DNA from: Macrostomum hystrix
Lineage: Eukaryota > Platyhelminthes > Macrostomidae
Assembly: GCA_950097015.1 (NCBI GenBank)
Contig: CATNEN010000007.1
Location: forward strand, 372,001 to 436,000
DNA: 64,000 bases
Reading direction: 5' to 3'
Of the stretch, positions 43,014-53,483 are shown in pieces. The notes under the pieces were generated by a model. It was not told the origin of the DNA. It was given only the letters and a program-made list of their open reading frames with translations, and made no database searches. The translations under genes were made by a program, and so were the position numbers. The first letter of the stretch is position 1. Each line of letters starts with the position of its first letter.

Positions 43014-46000
43014 TCACACGAACCCGTCTTCAAAGACGAAGTCATTGTCGGAGTCGTCTGAGCAGAGGGAGACCCGATTGACCAGACAGTCTACCTGATG
43101 TCGGTGCGGCGACAGCTTCTGAAACTCCGTGTCTAGGATGCTGCTTCGTTCGTCATCCTCGTCATCGGGAGCTACGGCAGCTGATGGGGCGGCAGCGGCG
43201 GCTGCAGCTACGGGGCAGGCAACGGACAGGGAGGCTGTGGTTTCCCAGCTGTTGTGGCCCTCGCCGCATCGGTAGAGCTGGGCTGGCAAGCGCGTGGTGG
43301 AGCTCGAATCCAGCGAGCCATCTTCTGGGGTGAGGGAACAGGGACGGCCAGAGTTTTTTTCTCCCTACGCAAAAGTACATGCAGAATCCAGCCACTCACT
43401 GTGATTGGCGCAGCTGCCGCTGCTCGAGGCCTGCTTGCGGTAGTGGCAGGAGTTGACCGTCAGCCGACGGACATTCTTTTCCGGGTGGAAATAGATCACA
43501 TAGAGCTTCGGCGTGAAGAGGCAGGCCAGTGCCACGCTGGCTGACAAAGAGATGCTCACACAAAGAGTGCAGATTTGCACCTGCGGGCCGCGGGCGGCGA
43601 TGCGGCATCACGTTGGTGAGGGAGTGAGGGAATCTGATGAGGAAGTGAGGGAATCTGGTGAGGGAGTGAGGGAATCTGATGAGGAAGTGAGGGAATCTGG
43701 TGAGGGAGTGAGGGAATCTGATGAGGGAGTGGGGGAATCTGATGAGGAAGTGAGGGAATCTGTTGAGGGAGTGAGGGAATCTGGTGAGGGAGTGAGGGAA
43801 TCTGATGAGGGAGTGGGGAATTTGATGAGGAAGTGAGGGAATCTGGTGAGGAAGTGAGGGAATCTGGTGAGGGAGTGGGGAATCTGATGAGGAAGTGAGG
43901 GAATCTGATGAGGAAGTGAGGGAATCTGATGAGGAAGTGAGGGAATCTGGTGAGGGAGTGAGGGAATCTGATGAGGGAGTGGGGAATCTGATGAGGAAGT
44001 GAGGGAATCTGATGATGGAGTGGGGAATCTGATGAGGGAGTGGGGAATCTGATGAGGAAGTGAGGGAATCTGGTGAGGGAGTGAGGGAATCTGGTGATGG
44101 AGTGGGGAATCTGGTGAGGAAGTGAGGGAATCTGGTGAGGGAGTGAGGGAATCTGATGAGGGAGTGGGGAATCTGATGAGGAAGTGAGGGAATCTGGTGA
44201 GGGAGTGAGGGAATCTGATGAGGGAGTGGGGAATCTGATGAGGAAGTGAGGGAATCTGGTGAGGGAGTGAGGGAATCTGGTGATGGAGTGGGGAATCTGA
44301 TGATGGAGTGGGGAATCTGGTGAGGAAGTGAGGGAATCTGATGATGGAGTGGGGAATCTGGTGAGGAAGTGAGGGAATCTGATGATGGAGTGGGGAATCT
44401 GGTGAGGAAGTCAGGGAATCTGGTGAGGAAGTGAGGGAATCTGATGATGGAGTGGGGAATCTGGTGAGGAAGTGAGGGAATCTGATGATGGAGTGGGGAA
44501 TCTGGTGAGGAAGTGAGGGAATCTGGTGAGGAAGTGAGGGAATCTGATGATGGAGTGGGGAATCTGGTGAGGAAGTGAGGGAATCTGGTGAGGAAGTGAG
44601 GGAATCTGGTGAGGAAGTGGGAATCTGGTGAGGAAGTGGGAAAGGGAGGGAATCCAAAATAAAAAGTTGGGATCTGTGGCACCTGATGTTTTATTGTAAG
44701 TACTTATCTAGAACTTTCCCTTGGCATCTTCCTTTTCTCCTTGGCAAATTCAGTGATTTCAGCATAAGTTTTACATCGAGCTGCATTTTCATATGATTTG
44801 TGGCCCAATTAAATTTTGAAAAAGCCGAGCTATCTTTGGCGCTCTATTCTGAATGCAAGCCAAAGTTAACATCAGAAGGAACTGGATCGCTGAATAAAAA
44901 AAGCATCAGCCCTCAGTCGAGCCTGGAGTTTGCTTCATGGATTGCTCACGCGAGGAAAGTCTCTGTTAGTGCATGCTTCCACCTACAAACCAGACAGTCT
45001 TGGTGAATCTGATTAACGGGACGCTACTCGTAAAACAACCCAAAAAGACGTTGAAAATACAATTTGGGGTAAATATGGTAAGAGCCTCTGGCTACTGACT
45101 GAGAGGTTATGAGTTCGAATCTTAGCCAAAGGGAAATAGTAAATGCATTTGAGCAGGAAAATCACGTGACCTGTGTGCTTCAGTTTACCAAGCTGTAAAA
45201 AGGTTACTAGCATCAGCCGGCTGTAATACTGGCCCTACTGGGGTTGGTTTAACAGCGTAATTTGCATTTCTATTTCTCTGTTGCCAGGCATAATGACATC
45301 CATTCTGATCACCTCAAATGACGACTGAGTACCGAAGTACAGCGGCAGGAAGGCCAGCCAGATGATGCAGGTGGTGTACATGGTGAAGCCGATGAATTTG
45401 GACTCGTTGAAGTTCTCTGGAATCCGGCGAGTCCTCACCGCATAATAGGTGCACACGACAATCAGGAACATGTTGTACACCAGAGAGCCGACGAAGGACT
45501 TCTCGTCGATGCTGCAGCGCAGGATGGCTTCAAGCCGTTGCGGCTGTTGAATGCGCGTGTCGGGCGGGCTGAGCAGCAGCCAGACGGTGGAGCACGCCAG
45601 CTGCAGGCCGACCAGCCCGGCTCCGATGAGCAGCTGGGAGCGTGGCGAGATGAAAGGCGGCCTCCTAGCGCTGCTGTTCGCGGCCTCGAAGATGCGAGCG
45701 ATCCGGTTGGTCTTGGTGAGCAGCGAGGAGTACATCACGGAGAAACCCAGCCCGATTCCCACTCGCTGGAAGCCGCAAGCAGCTGGGGACGGCTTCACAA
45801 GCAGCAGGAAGGTCATGAGGTAGCACAGAAGGCAGCCAGACAGCAGCAGGTAAGAGAGCTCGCGACCTGAGGCCTTCACGATCGGCGTGTCGTTGAAGCG
45901 CACGAATGTTGCTGCGACCAGCAGAGTGCACACAATGCCGATTGAACTCAGGGCCATTGGCACTACCGAGAACCAGCTAGTCCATTGCATGTGCTGAATC

Positions 46001-49000
46001 TATCACCACAATGGGCGGGTTATAATAATAATAATAATTGCAGGAGGGCTGCCGGCAATGGCACATCATTTGGTGACACTAGACCCGCAGCCAGCGAGGA
46101 GGCAATTCTGCCCATTTCGCTGACTCCTGAGTACACACACGCACACCGATACCGAACGCAGGCATACGCTCACACAGGTGTGTACGTCTGCCCTGACTTT
46201 CTCATCGTCAGCAGTGTACACTCTCACTGTGCCTTGGAGGCTCACTTCTTGTCAGGCTTACCTGCAGCGGCAGGCAGCGGGTCTTGTTCCAGTCCGGTCC
46301 CTCGAACTGTCCGCAGTCGACGCAGGCGTCGCGGGTCTCAGCAACTCGCTGATGCGCCAGACAGTCGGTGCAGCTCCAGCAGCACTTGTCTTTCCCCGCA
46401 CCCGTGCGGCCGTACATGCGACGCTGGCCTGGCTCGCAATCCTCGCTGCACCGCGACCTCGGCACGTCCAGCAGCGAGCCGTACCAGTAGATGCGCCGAT
46501 CAGCTCTCCAGGACAGGCCCGTGATGTTGCTCCAGCCGCCCACTTCGCTGTAGTCGTAGTGGCGAGTCTCCCGATTGCGCTGGTAGTTGTAAATGCGGTA
46601 GGCGCCAACGCCGTCGCCGTTCTTTGTGAACTGGACTTTTCGCTTGGCCGAGTCTGCGAATTGATCGATTGTCTGACTCCTGAGCACCTGAGGTATGAAC
46701 ATCTACCCTGACTTTCTCATCGTCAGGCGGAGTACACTCTCACTGTCAGAGTACACTCTCCTTGGAGTTTTTGCCATCAAGGGTGAATATTGCATGAAAC
46801 AAGTCAACCAAGAATTTATGCAGTTAGTGAACCAAGCACTGATGGAGTTGGTGAACCAAGCACGATGGAGTTGGTGAACTAAGCACTGATGGAGTTGGTG
46901 AACCAAGCACTGATGGAGTTGGTGAACCAAGCACTGATGGAGTTGGTGAAACAAGCACTGATGGAGTTGGTGAACTAAGTATCGATGGAGTTGGTGAACT
47001 AAGTATCGATGGAGTTGGTGAAACAAGCACTGATGGAGTTGGTGAACCAAGCACTGATGGAGTTGGTGAAACAAGCACTGATGGAGTTGGTGAACCAAGC
47101 ACTGATGGAGTTGGTGAACCAAGCACTGATGGAGTTGGTGAAACAAGCACTGATGGAGTTGGTGAGCCAAATTTTATGTGGTTGGAGGTGTCAATGAAGT
47201 AATCTGATTGCATTTAACCTTTCGCTGATGTAGTCTTATAATTTCGCAATGCATCGCGAATCGAAGATTGCTTCACAGCTCTGGTGCATCTGCTCCAAAG
47301 CGGATTGACTGACAGCCTTCAAACCTGCTGTCAACAGCCTTAAATTCCATTCTGAAATCTTTCTAGTCACGAAAGAGTTCTGAAATATTCACATGTCAGC
47401 TCAGTCTAAAAGCGAGTTTCAAAATAACCACACAGATCGCACACTGGGATAAAAAGCCATTCGGACTCGTGCGCGCTACTCCACCCAGTAACCCGACCCT
47501 CTCCTGTCGGCATATTCGCCAGAAGCTGTGACGTCATCAAAGTCAAATGAAGCCCTTGGCTGACAGAAAAATACGACAAGCGAATGCTTGGATTGAAACA
47601 AAAGCAAAGCTACCTTGACAACTATTTCTGGCTACAATATCTGGCCCTATTCTTTGTCCTATCGGTTACTGAATAGTACGCTCGTATCAGTGGGAAATTA
47701 ACTGGTTCCAGAGAGGCTATAGGACACGGAGCAATGGGCACAGCCAGCCAGCACAGTGAGCTAAATTATCTTCGAAAATGCTTACAGCAGCTTCCCGCTT
47801 TCACCCTCCGTTCAGTCGGGGTTAGGGAGCAGATCCCATGTCTCCCCACCCCACTATCCAGGGAGCGTTTCGATATAATTGCTCCGCCCGCCGGACCCCA
47901 AGTCCCTGTTCCTCTCTCTCTTCTCTCTTTCACCCATTTTTTCTCAAAGCCTTTCATCTTTTGCGCTGCCCGTGTTTGTGTTTCAGTCTTTTGCCGTTTT
48001 TTTTCTTTCACCAACTGGGATTGGCAGCGAGACGAATTAGGAAAACGACGGATGCAGCCTGTAGCGGATTTACTTTTAGTAGCAAAATCTGGCGCGGGCA
48101 ACGCTGCTTTGCGCCACGATTTTCATTAAACTCGTGGATCACATTCTCACCTCGTTATCTTGCTGATTTTCTGCCCTTCTCCTAACCTTCCTCCTTTCTC
48201 ACACATCTCTCCTTTCACTATCTTATACTATCTCTCCCCTATCTCACCTCTCCTATCTGTCACATCCCTCTCTCATCCACGGGGAGGAGGAAGTGAGGGG
48301 AGAGGAGGTGGTGAGGGGAGAGGAGGAAGTGAGGGGAGAGGAGGAAGTGAGGGGAGAGGAGGAGGTGAGGGGAGAGGAGGAAGTGAGGGGAGAGGAGGAA
48401 GTGAGGGGAGAGGAGGAGGTGAGGGGAGAGGAGGAAGTGAGGGGAGAGGAGGAAGTGAGGGGAGAGGAGGAGGTGAGGGGAGAGGAGGAAGTGAGGGGAG
48501 AGGAGGAAGTGAGGGATAGGAGGAAGTGAGGGGAGAGGAGGAAGTGAGGGGAGAGGAGGAAGTGAGGGGAGAGGAGGAGGTGAGGGGAGAGGAGGAAGTG
48601 AGGGGAGAGGAGGAAGTGAGGGGAGAGGAGGAAGTGAGGGGAGAGGAGGAAGTGAGGGGAGAGGAGGAAGTGAGGGGAGAGGAGGAAGTGAGGGGAGAGG
48701 AGGAAGTGAAGGATGAGGCTATGTCATCTTCACCAAGTGTCGGATTATAATCCTCCAATTCTTCGCCTCTTTTGGGCCTTCGCCTTCGTCTTACGTTTTC
48801 ATGTACTTTTAGTCCCCTTAACACATTAGTTGCAGCTAACCTTATTTATTGTCTGTGACCTCATCCATTTGCGTTTACCACTTTTATATCTATGTACCAC
48901 CGGTACAGGCTCAAGACCACCTCTCCGTTACAGGTTCTCTTAGCGTGTATGCGTGCCTTCAAGCGTGTCCATGTTCCTTTCTATCTGCCTTACCTTTGCT

Positions 49001-51725
49001 TCCACTGCCACTAAATAAACTATATATCTACCAAATTATACTAACTTAGTTGATTGTCAAAACGACACCAAGTTTCAGCAATGGCAAACACATTTGAAGC
49101 AGGCCTTATTATCGGTAAGTGTACAATTCAGAAAAGCACTGATTCGCGCACTTTGAGCAGACTCAGTGCCAAATAGGAAGTGCAGCCTTGCCCGGGTCAC
49201 TAACTCGAGGCAGTGGTGAAATCGGCAAAATAAAAGTTAATACTTGAGAGATAGAGAAAATGAGTTTGAGGGAGGAGTTGAGTAGGCTTGAGTAGACTAA
49301 CACGCAAGATCCCAGCTCAGCCACAAGCCGTGAGCACAGTTGAATAGCTCAAGCTTCAGATCTGTTACAATGGTGGCCGGTGCCCCGGTGCCAGATCTGG
49401 TTCAGTTACACGCCGCACGCGATATTCTCACAGCGAGTCTCTGCCGAGTCTCTCACTTGGCGGTACCACGACAGTCGAGAAGTAGAGAAAAGTTTCAGAA
49501 ACAGGACAACTCAACAGGCTAGACTCAATCCAAACAGAAAAAAATAACTTGTCTATTTGCGGAACAGATTCTCTCTCATTTATCACATTGGGACTTTTCG
49601 ATAAAGTCATCATCTGGCCCAGGTAGAACTGCAAGCTGCAAAGTTACACACAGCGGAGCTGAATAAACGAGTCACTTCGGCTGCTTCAGGAGCTCAGCTG
49701 CTCGGTGCTCGTAAGACTAAAAATAGTACCTGAAAGTGCAACATTGCGGAACTAAAACTGACTCGGTGAGCTGATGACTTGATGACTTGTTGAGTTGATG
49801 TGTTGGTGAGTTGTTGAGTTGTTGAGTTGTTGAGTGAGTGAGTGAGCGAGTGAGTGAGTAAGCAACTTAATAATAATAATAATTGCAGGATAATTGTACA
49901 TCATTTGGTGACACTAGACCCGCAGGAGGCAATTCTGCCCATTTCGCTGACTCCTGAGCACACACGCACAGAGATACCGTACGCAGGCATACGCTCACAC
50001 AGGGTGTCTACATCTGCCCTGTCTTTCTCATCGTTATGCAGTGTACCCGGCCACTGTGCCTTGGAGGTTGGTGCTTAAGGGCATAAATTGCACGACAAGC
50101 CCCCAAGCCTTCTCTCCGCGGCCGCACCCCAAATAAATATGGCCTCGCCGTGGAATCGAACCGTGCTGCGAGAGCGCTCTGCCACCGACCCCTCCCAAGT
50201 GTGAGTGCGTGAGCAACTTACTGACAAAGAAGTTCTCGGGTGCAATGAGCAGGCTGTAGAGCTCCTTGCCGGGGAACTGTGTGAGGTTGGTGACGCACTG
50301 GTCGAACAGGCCGCTGGCTTTGGTATCGGCGCTGCTCGGCTGCTCCGCGCAGGCATGCCGCATCGCCTTCTCCAAGCCGTGAGCGAAGGCATAAACTGCG
50401 TCGTAGACAAACTGGACCTTGTGCTCCTGCCGAAACTTCTCAGCCTCGATGCTCATATCATCGCGACACCTGACCGTGGCATTGCTGACTCCGTTATTTA
50501 ATCGGCAGTTAAATTTCTGTTGCCAGAATTCGTCGAAGAAATGATTTGAGAAGCTGCCATTGCTGGCTAGAGTTCGCGGCTGTGCGGGCCGCAGCTGGGT
50601 AAAGTACTGGCTGAAGCCTGGCACCTCGCTGCTGGCGATCTCCAGCGTCAGCGCCCCGCTAGCCACCTCCGTGTTGTTGGTCACGGGCAGGTAGCTCTTG
50701 CCCCAGCCGTCAGCTGAGAGCCAGACGAAGCCGCTGCTGAGATTGGCTCGACGCACCGCGTCCAAGAATAGCTCGGTGTGGTCCTCTCGGGTGAACATGA
50801 CGACAACTCGGGCGCGCTTCTGCTGCTCTCGAAGCCGCTCGACGCTGGCGTCCAGCTCAACCTTGGTGGGCTCCAAATTGATCAGGAGGCGCTCGGCCAC
50901 GCAGACGTCCATCTTGTCGAGCTCCGCTTCGAAGCTCTGAATGCCACCCTCGCCGTAGTCGCCTTTGCTGAAGACCGTGGACACGAAGGTCCAGTTGAAG
51001 TAGGCCACAATGTCAGCCAAGGCCCGGGCTTGCTCAGTGTCAGACGGAAGGGTCCGGGCGAAGAACTCGAAGCGAGTCTTGTCGCCCAGAGCAGATGAGG
51101 TCGAGGCATAACTGATCTGCGGGATGGCGAACAGGCGCAGCAGGTTCGCCACCTGGACGCTCACCTGGCTGTAAGCGCCGCCGACAACGCCGCGGATCGG
51201 CTTGGCAGCTCTGCCGGCGGGTGTCGCGGTGGCCGCCGCGGCTGCCGAGTAGCGAACCGCTGGCAGGAAGCTTCCGTTGCCATGCCGACACGTATAGCTG
51301 GTGTCCACAACCTCCTGATTGAGTGAGCTTTTTACAAACTCCAATGCCCTCTCCAGCGCGGTGGTGTCTTTCGAGCAGGTGTCAAACAGCAGGCCGCCCA
51401 GGTGGATCTTGTGTCGGCCGTAGCGCAGCAGGCTGGCGTTTGCGTTCACCTCCTGCAGGGTGAAGATCATCGCCTCCATGCGCTGAATGCCCCGATGGCT
51501 GTCCATACGGCCGCAGCGGGCCTCGCCTGTTGAGGTCTCAGCGCTGCTGTGGATGGGGAATAGGCCGCCCAGAATGATGTCACCGTCGATTGACACGCCT
51601 CGGTGGCTGTTGTCCGGCGGCAGCGGCGGCTGCTGCTGCAACGCATCATTTTCCGGTGAGGCAGCGAACAGAACTAGCAGTAAAAGTTCTGCAAAAGGCT
51701 GTCTCCGACCGCGCCGCAGCCTCAT
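43014..51725 (-). CDS. mGluR: Metabotropic glutamate receptor (class C GPCR)
   Basis: Five minus-strand exons, 51725-50222, 46653-46262, 45993-45313, 43580-43400 and 43282-43014, join in phases 1,0,0,1 for 1008 residues. Residues 1-28 are a signal peptide. Residues ~45-500 are the Venus-flytrap ligand domain with [35 protein letters not shown] and [20 protein letters not shown]. Residues ~545-632 are the cysteine-rich domain ([17 protein letters not shown]). Seven membrane segments follow, with [29 protein letters not shown] and [20 protein letters not shown], the family hallmark. The ~90-residue tail is acidic. Most glutamate-contact positions look conserved (Thr in YAST, Asp in TLPSD, Tyr in DYGE, Asp in SADGW, Lys in HKVQF). 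A serine before V in the usual SSSV block is Gln here (YSQVSVQV). Acts at the plasma membrane through G proteins. The exon 2 and exon 5 acceptors are the least certain. Confidence 0.92.
43613..44645 (-). repeat. 21-bp minisatellite in intron 3 of the receptor gene
   Basis: About 49 units of GAGGAAGTGAGGGAATCTGG + T (plus strand), with GGAGTGGGG and GATGATGGAG variants arranged in higher-order groups. The unit is a multiple of three with no stop codons, so long frames run through it. Confidence 0.95.
45060..45240 (+). repeat. Second tRNA-derived SINE type (single copy seen)
   Basis: A-box-like TGGTAAGAGCC and B-box-like GAGTTCGAATCTTAG lie ~30 bases apart, followed by a non-tRNA body ending near CAAGCTGTAAAAAGGTTACT. 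It differs from the abundant SINE. It lies antisense in intron 3 of the receptor gene and reaches to about 75 bases from the exon 3 donor. Confidence 0.55.
46021..46250 (-). repeat. SINE copy next to the exon 2 donor
   Basis: Tail of ATA repeats at the low-coordinate end, then the SINE body (GGCAATTCTGCCCATTTCGC, CCTGACTTTCTCATCG). The tRNA head is missing. It stops about 12 bases from the exon 2 donor (46261) and lies sense to the gene. Confidence 0.85.
46669..46770 (-). repeat. SINE fragment next to the exon 2 acceptor
   Basis: Contains CTGACTCCTGAGCAC, then CCCTGACTTTCTCATCGTCA and a duplicated AGTACACTCTC. It begins about 15 bases upstream (in transcription) of the proposed exon 2 acceptor at 46653. 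Confidence 0.75.
46800..47180 (-). repeat. 24-bp minisatellite in intron 1 of the receptor gene
   Basis: About 16 units of GAACCAAGCACTGATGGAGT + TGGT (plus strand), with GAAACAAG, GAACTAAG and GTATCGATGG variants. Confidence 0.93.
47184..48282. other. Intron DNA between two minisatellites
   Basis: No exon recognised. At 47790-48150 a GC- and pyrimidine-rich patch with promoter-like character interrupts the AT-rich DNA and may be an old transposon. Confidence 0.35.
48283..48715 (-). repeat. 18-bp purine-rich minisatellite in receptor intron 1
   Basis: About 24 units of GAGGGGAGAGGAGGAAGT (plus strand), one strand almost purely purine. One unit is shortened at about 48510. Such mirror-like purine tracts can form triplex DNA; that is a general property and is not shown here. 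Confidence 0.95.
48716..49779. other. Intron 1 DNA of the receptor gene
   Basis: Non-coding. Nothing recognised apart from common low-complexity strings. Confidence 0.35.
49780..49869. repeat. GAGTTGTT/GAGTGAGT simple repeat
   Basis: Short irregular repeat. Its end provides the left target duplication (49850-49869) of the adjacent SINE. Confidence 0.7.
49870..50200 (-). repeat. Near full-length SINE beside the exon 1 donor
   Basis: The complete body with tRNA head (B-box complement GGAATCGAAC, A-box complement CTCTGCCACC). It lies between imperfect 20-base target duplications, 49850-49869 and 50201-50220; the right one contains most of the exon 1 donor (GTAAGT at 50221-50216). Sense to the gene. 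Confidence 0.92.
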
Positions 51726-51777
51726 GCTGATTTTGTGTGCAACTTGGCGGAAACAAATAAGGCCTCACAGCAGGCTC

Positions 51778-51783
51778 TATATA
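51778..51783 (-). promoter_or_regulatory. Candidate TATA element of the receptor gene
   Basis: TATATA on the minus strand, 53 bases upstream of the ATG at 51725. Initiation ~30 bases downstream would leave a short 5' UTR, unless an upstream non-coding exon exists. Confidence 0.35.
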
Positions 51784-53092
51784 CTAGTGTTTTTTCTGCA
51801 TTTCCTTCTAGAACCTTCCTCTGTTCAAAGAACTGGCGCTCACCCAGAGCGGAGGCTGAGACGGCTGAGATGGGAGACTGGCAGATGTGAGTTCGTGCTC
51901 AGAGCTATTGGCTACTCCATCCAGGAGGCTGGGGGGATCTTTCAAACTCGAGCTTTCACGTATCGACGTGTGACATTCGAAGACACAGTTTAATATAAAC
52001 CTAAAAACGATGCAGTTCGGTTCAGATTAGCAGAGCGGCTTTGCGGACGGAGAAGCCGGCGTCCAGCTTTAGCCAGCAAGCAATTAAATAAATCAGAAAG
52101 CCAAACTACTGCGCTGCGCAGGAAGCAACGCGACACAGTTTTTTCGGGGCGGGTTTAGAGACAGCAGGATCGGCGCCATAAGCTTGAGAAGTTTTAGAAG
52201 ACGGGAAAAACTTTTATTTGTAGCTTGACACGACTCTGTTAAAACACTGTGCTCCGTTGGCTCAATGGCAAAACACCTTAACAGACAGTTTTTATATGAA
52301 ATAGCTTCAGATAGTTTCAGTTCCAAATCCATGACTGGCCAGATAGAAGCGAATTTAGAAGGTTTCGATTTAACAGAAAGGTTTGTTAAAATGCAATTCA
52401 ATGTCTATTTTTGTGAAAATTTCTGCTTATATTACCAAACCCAGAAGAAGAATGTGTACTCTTGATCAAAACATATAACTCGCCAATGTGCCACTGCCTA
52501 TACATCTGTGCTTCGTGTCTTTTTTACCTGGTATTTATCTATTATATGGCAAAAAGTAAGTCCTGCAATTTTCAGTAAAACCAATCAATAAAATTGCATT
52601 TCAATTTGTTTCAAGAAGAAACTACAAATCACCTTGAAATAAAAGTATACCTTTTTGCAATTGAATTCGCCGAAACTGCAAAACAATTCCCCATAGAAGC
52701 CAATGTGGTTTAAAAATAGTAAGCCCATAGTAATATAGGCATCCGCCTTTGTAAGATTAGTTCGAATATTTAAATTGACCATCGCTTAGACAAAGAGATA
52801 GAGAGAGGGGAGCGAAAAAACGAAGAGACAAGACTTTCCGAGCTGGGATATTGCTATTGACGATTCCATAGAAAAAGCATTGTTTGTTTGTGTGCTCCTG
52901 TCACTTTCGAACTTTGGCTGCTTTCTTTGCACGTGTCGACGCTTTTGCGAATTGGCCTACAGACTGCAGCACGAGTTCCAGGACACCACCTGGCTTGCTG
53001 AATAGTAGATGCCATCGTAACAGACTGCAATGAAATCAGGGATGCTGGAACTTTCAGCCCTAGTAACAGCAATAATAAATACCAGGTATTTG
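51784..53092. other. Intergenic region upstream of the receptor gene
   Basis: No gene recognised. At 52250-52335 a degenerate tRNA-like pair occurs (TTGGCTCAATGGCAAAACACC, then GTTCCAAATCC about 65 bases on), probably an old SINE head. The remainder is AT-rich. Confidence 0.4.
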
Positions 53093-53420
53093 CAGGAGGG
53101 CTGTGGACACTAGAGGTTCATTTGGTAACAGTGGAACCGTGGGAGGCAGTTTTTCCAATTGTGCTCACCTCTGAGTTCTGACCAAAACCGCACACAGGTA
53201 AGCAGGCGCACACACAGGGGGTGTAAATCAGCCCTTGACATTGACACAGTCGGGCAGTGTACTGTTTTACTGTACCTTGGGGGTTGGTCGTGAAGGGCGT
53301 AAAATTAACGACAAGCCCCAGGCCTTTCCTCGGCGGGTGCACCTTAAATGAATCGAGCTCATGGACCCTGGTTAGAGAGGCACAGGTGTTAATCGCTCTG
53401 CTACCCACTCCTCCCCAAAT
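53093..53420 (-). repeat. Diverged SINE copy
   Basis: Body and head are recognisable (GCAGGAGGGCTGTGG, CCTTGGGGGTTGGTCGTGAA, CTCTGCTACCCACTCCTCCC) but more diverged than the other copies. It lies just downstream of the extracellular-protein gene. Confidence 0.8.
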
Positions 53421-53483
53421 TGAGTCCTAACTTCTCAAGATCAGAAGCACACTCCGCATTCATTCATTCAGTTGATATGCGAA

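Noticed and set aside
43396-44682. Long minus-strand frames (428 and 349 codons) with [10 protein letters not shown]-type repeats
   Set aside because: They run through the 21-bp minisatellite, whose unit is a multiple of three without stops in several frames. It lies in an intron of the receptor gene; only 43580-43400 is a real exon.
46703-47213. HQLHQCLV-type repetitive frames
   Set aside because: A product of the 24-bp minisatellite in intron 1 of the receptor gene.
48273-48824. Repetitive frames of [10 protein letters not shown] and TSSSPL type on both strands
   Set aside because: A product of the 18-bp purine minisatellite, open on both strands. No gene-like start or flanking exon.
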